Shown here one piece after another: positions 61,142 to 64,000 of a DNA stretch of 64,000 nucleotides; the stretch's first letter is position 1, and each line of letters starts with the position of its first letter. A model generated the notes under the pieces. That model worked only from the letters and a program-made list of their open reading frames with translations, made no database searches and was not told the origin of the DNA. The stretch is from positions 3,748,601 to 3,812,600 of the forward strand of contig CM049319.1 of the NCBI GenBank assembly GCA_026874595.1. Direction: 5' to 3'. Origin of the DNA: Sipunculus nudus (Eukaryota; Annelida; Sipuncula; Golfingiida; Sipunculidae). The translations under genes were made by a program, and so were the position numbers.

Positions 61142-61994
61142 ATTTATAATTTCCAATTTATATATGACAAAAAGCTAGGCCTACAGAAAATGCATTATCA
61201 AATCCTCGGTGTCACTAGGAATAACTTTTGCCTCGTATTCATATTTTCCACCGCTAAAGATTTCATCTTTTCATCCGTGTTCGTTGTATTATAGTCCAGC
61301 GTTTAAGCTCATATATTTGGAAGAATTGTGCAAAAAATGAAAGAAGCATGAAAGTTAGCAAAAGTGTTCTTTGGAGCTTAATGGTGAATTTCAGATATGG
61401 GGCCAAGCTGAAAATAAATTATATTGGCCAAAATCCAAGAGAGCGGCCATCTTAAATTTAAAAATGTCAATAATTTGAGTTATAATGTCCCTAGAAAGCA
61501 TTGCAATATTCTATTTCCATGTATTTTTGGCTGAGAAATTCAATTTTTGAGGTTCAAAAACTCTCCAGGTATTCATTAGCCGTTTTATCAAGACTTCAGT
61601 AATATTCCCATTATTCCAGCGGTCAAGCTGCATGTTGAGAAAAAGTGTATAAAAGGAGAAAGAAGAATGAAACTTGACATGAAAGTTGTCCAGACGATAC
61701 TCAATATTTGCAGTATCGGGCAAAGCGGAATCCACCGCCGGATTATAGAATATCAAAACATCTTGTTCTATTTTACCTAGAACGCATTGCATAATCACAA
61801 TTTTTTTTTTTTGGGGGGGGGGGGGGGGGTCGAGAAATTCATTTATTTGGGTTTCAAAAAGAATTTAGGTTTTATTGATATTACAGTTGTGCTAACTTTC
61901 TTATATTACCAGCATATCGCACGGTAAAACCTATTTATGGAATATTGTGCTGAAATTAAATAAATATGTTAATTTAAGTATTTGAACACTTTGT

Positions 61995-62200
61995 CTGTAA
62001 CGGGTAGTAAAACGATCGGCTCTCTACACTGGCGACCAAGGTTCTTTAACCGGTGTTGCTATGAGAGTGGTTTTAGTGGTTTTTCCGTGTGTTCTGTTAC
62101 CACCCACCAATACTAAATGCCGCCATCCGATCCATGAAGAGTGGCTTGTATTAGTTATTATAACTAGTTGTACAATAAATTTTATTGGCTTATAAGTTTT
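61995..62200 (+). mobile_element. tRNA-derived SINE, diverged copy
   Basis: Shares with the SINE at 26577 the degenerate tRNA head (GGGTAGTAAAACGATCGGC, CCGGTGTTGCTATGAGA), the body (GTGGTTTTTCCGTGTGTTC, CCATGAAGAGTG) and the tail GTATTAGTTATTATAACTAG. Box B is badly eroded, so it is an old copy. Confidence 0.65.
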
Positions 62201-63189
62201 ATTTAAGACTGAATGCGTGGATTGCAGGATACACACACGTTTAGAAGCTCACACCTTGTATGTAGATTCAATGACTCTTTTTTCCTTGAGGTGATGGTGC
62301 AGCATTTGGACTCTTTGCTTGCATGAAGAAAGAATCAGTACATATTTAGAGGCTCACGTATGTATGCTACACTTTCTTTTTATGGGATAGATTTAGGCCT
62401 GCTGTACGCTCCCGAGGCAGCGGAAATCTTACGCTTCTAAAGAAGCAACTGATTTTCACGCTGCCAGCTTTGACCGTTTGATGATATATTTACACACCAG
62501 ATGGCGGTTCGTTGTCCGCTGAAAAAACGTGCGTATGATGTGACAAGCAGCCAACCAGATGCTAATAAACAAACACTCGACAGGCATCCTGGCTGCGCTT
62601 AGCTGCGCTTCAAGCGCCGCTTGATGAGGGTTAATGGTCAAATTTTAATTGCTCCCTCTGTATTCTCGCATCATCGACCGATTCAATTATGACATTATGA
62701 CTGTGTTAGCGTAGCCATGTATCTGTTGTCTGCAGAAATGAAACCAGCCAGCGAGGTGTGCACGCAGCCTTTGTTGTTACGTTTCGTTTGAATTACAACT
62801 CACCGGCCGGGCATCCTATGTGCCCAAGGCCCTAAGCAAACCACGTCTGGGACAATTCTCTTTGAGCCTGTGGCCTGTTGAGACGGTTACCGGGGCGATG
62901 AGCTGTCACTCAAAACGAAATGAACATGATTGGCTCCGTGTATTCCTCGCTTGGCCGTGTCTTCCAGCACAAGGTCTCATCTGATTGGACAAAACAGTGC
63001 TCCCCTCTGGTGTAGCAATTCAGGATACGAGGTCATAACAAACAGCGCTTAGGATATAGGGAATAGGCCTAAAGTTAAAGCGCTGTGTAAAGAGCGTAGG
63101 CCTGTTGGTATGACTTTCTTTTGAATTAGTATGAAATTATCCATACGATAAAGACGGTTAGTTATTAGAAAGGAGTCATAACCTATCGT

Positions 63190-63325
63190 TTGAACATCAG
63201 ATCGAGTCTCTTTGTTTCTGGCGAGATTTCACCATTAAGCCATTATGGCACCGTGTGGGTTCGAACTGGGGACCTATAACTCCAACGTCCAACGCCTTAA
63301 ACACTACGCCACGTCCTACTCCTGT
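63190..63325 (-). mobile_element. tRNA-like SINE head
   Basis: The minus strand shows a box-A-like GGCGTAGTGTTTAAGGCG and a box-B-like GTTCGAACCC about 35 bases apart, then a short trailer with TGGCTTAATGGTGAAATC. The cloverleaf arms do not pair well, so this is a tRNA-derived repeat rather than a tRNA gene. Its sequence differs from the other SINE family in the window. Confidence 0.5.
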
Positions 63326-63668
63326 AAATATCTTTGTACTGTGGTGATGGTGCATGGCAATCAGCACACTTGTAGATAATTGTGCAGTTTGTAGTTTACC
63401 TGCAGCTTTCTTAATATGGTTGACGATCCTTACCAGTAAGCTCATATTGACCTTGCATTTCCCGTGGTTGTCTTAAAATACATCATATGCATACATAATG
63501 CACAATTTTTTTTATAAATGTAGTAATTACACGTATTATTAGAAATAATATTTATTTGAATTATTTTTCACAATGTGCACATGTTGCAAAATGATAGATC
63601 GAACTGAGTCTAACAAAAGATAAAAATAACCGATAGTTATTGTAAGTTTGAATTGTGTGTTTTATCAG

Positions 63669-63718
63669 GAGAAAACGCTTTTGTCCTGCCGGATCTAAAA
63701 GAAAATATTCAGGCATAG
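63669..63718 (+). CDS. possible third exon with early stop of the second death-domain gene
   Basis: An acceptor (gtgtgttttatcag) precedes 63669. In the required phase 1 the translation reads R-ENAFVLPDLKENIQA then TAG at 63716-63718. The SEFIR adaptor's exon 3 also begins with E-N after the same splice, a slight similarity. If used, the gene would end as a death-domain-only protein of about 128 residues. A chance acceptor is quite possible, and the real next exon may lie beyond the window. Confidence 0.25.
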
Positions 63719-64000
63719 GTTGTAAAACAGTTTATTGAAATATCACAAAATTCGATGTCATAAACTGTTCTGTTCAGTTATAATAATATTTAGTAATCAA
63801 AATATAATCTGTTCTGATTAATGTATGCTCACTTGATGAAGCAAGTGGTATGAAGACATTTTACATGAAAACACAAACCAAACTTTGTATTGAAATTTGA
63901 TGTGATCTAGATGATGAAGAGAGAATGCATGTCTGGGACCTGAGGGTTTATTATATTTTTCATCCTTGTGGTGTTCATTCGACTTTCTATCTTGCACCGT

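Larger units (their letters stand above)
60567..64000. other. intron or flank of the second death-domain gene
   Basis: No further convincing coding exon. It contains the GTCT/CT microsatellite (60574-60650), a G/C-run MITE-like copy (60930-61141), a T12-G17 run (61801-61829), a SINE copy (61995-62200), a tRNA-like SINE head on the minus strand (63190-63325) and otherwise unassigned sequence. Confidence 0.5.

Noticed and set aside
63200-63320. tRNA gene on the minus strand
   Set aside because: Box-like motifs only; the acceptor and anticodon stems do not form.

Overview
The window is animal nuclear DNA: AT-rich, with exons separated by long introns, GT/AG splice sites, minisatellites, and many tRNA-derived SINE, LINE and short inverted-repeat DNA transposon copies. 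Together these point to a marine lophotrochozoan, most likely a bivalve mollusc. The clade rests on repeat style and on the immune-adaptor domain combination; no species can be named. Coding sequence is only about 4% of the window.

Layout. (1) 1-7019, plus strand: the last three exons of a p190-type RhoGAP gene (ARHGAP35/ARHGAP5 relative), carrying the C-terminal two-thirds of the GAP domain. Two further exon-like segments lie inside its first intron. (2) 7020-19440: no convincing gene. It holds a cluster of DR1-like 13-mers, a degenerate ~90-bp repeat array, a 33-bp minisatellite and the unresolved 3' UTRs of the converging genes on either side. (3) 19445-47260, minus strand: a complete adaptor gene encoding about 580 residues as N-terminal death domain, low-complexity Ser/Pro/Cys linker and C-terminal SEFIR domain, closest in architecture to the IL-17-receptor adaptor Act1/CIKS (TRAF3IP2). 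Its introns are large. The one splitting the SEFIR domain is 11.5 kb and carries a 3.4-kb, 39-bp-unit minisatellite and a Helentron/pearl-like element. (4) 47260-59250: intergenic DNA between two divergently transcribed genes, packed with an 863-bp TIR element, an LTR-like segment, a decayed LINE, a pogo-like 806-bp element and microsatellites. (5) 59260-64000, plus strand: the first two coding exons of a second death-domain gene. Its death domain is split by an intron at the same place and phase as in the minus-strand gene, and the second exon has exactly the same length (163 nt), so the two are a divergent duplicate pair.

How the genes work together. SEFIR adaptors bind SEFIR domains of IL-17 receptors and pass the signal to TRAF/NF-kB pathways; a death domain would add a second homotypic interface. 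The head-to-head death-domain pair therefore looks like a small innate-immune signalling locus, next to an unrelated Rho regulator. Nothing here was checked against a database: identities come from reading translated motifs and splice phases.
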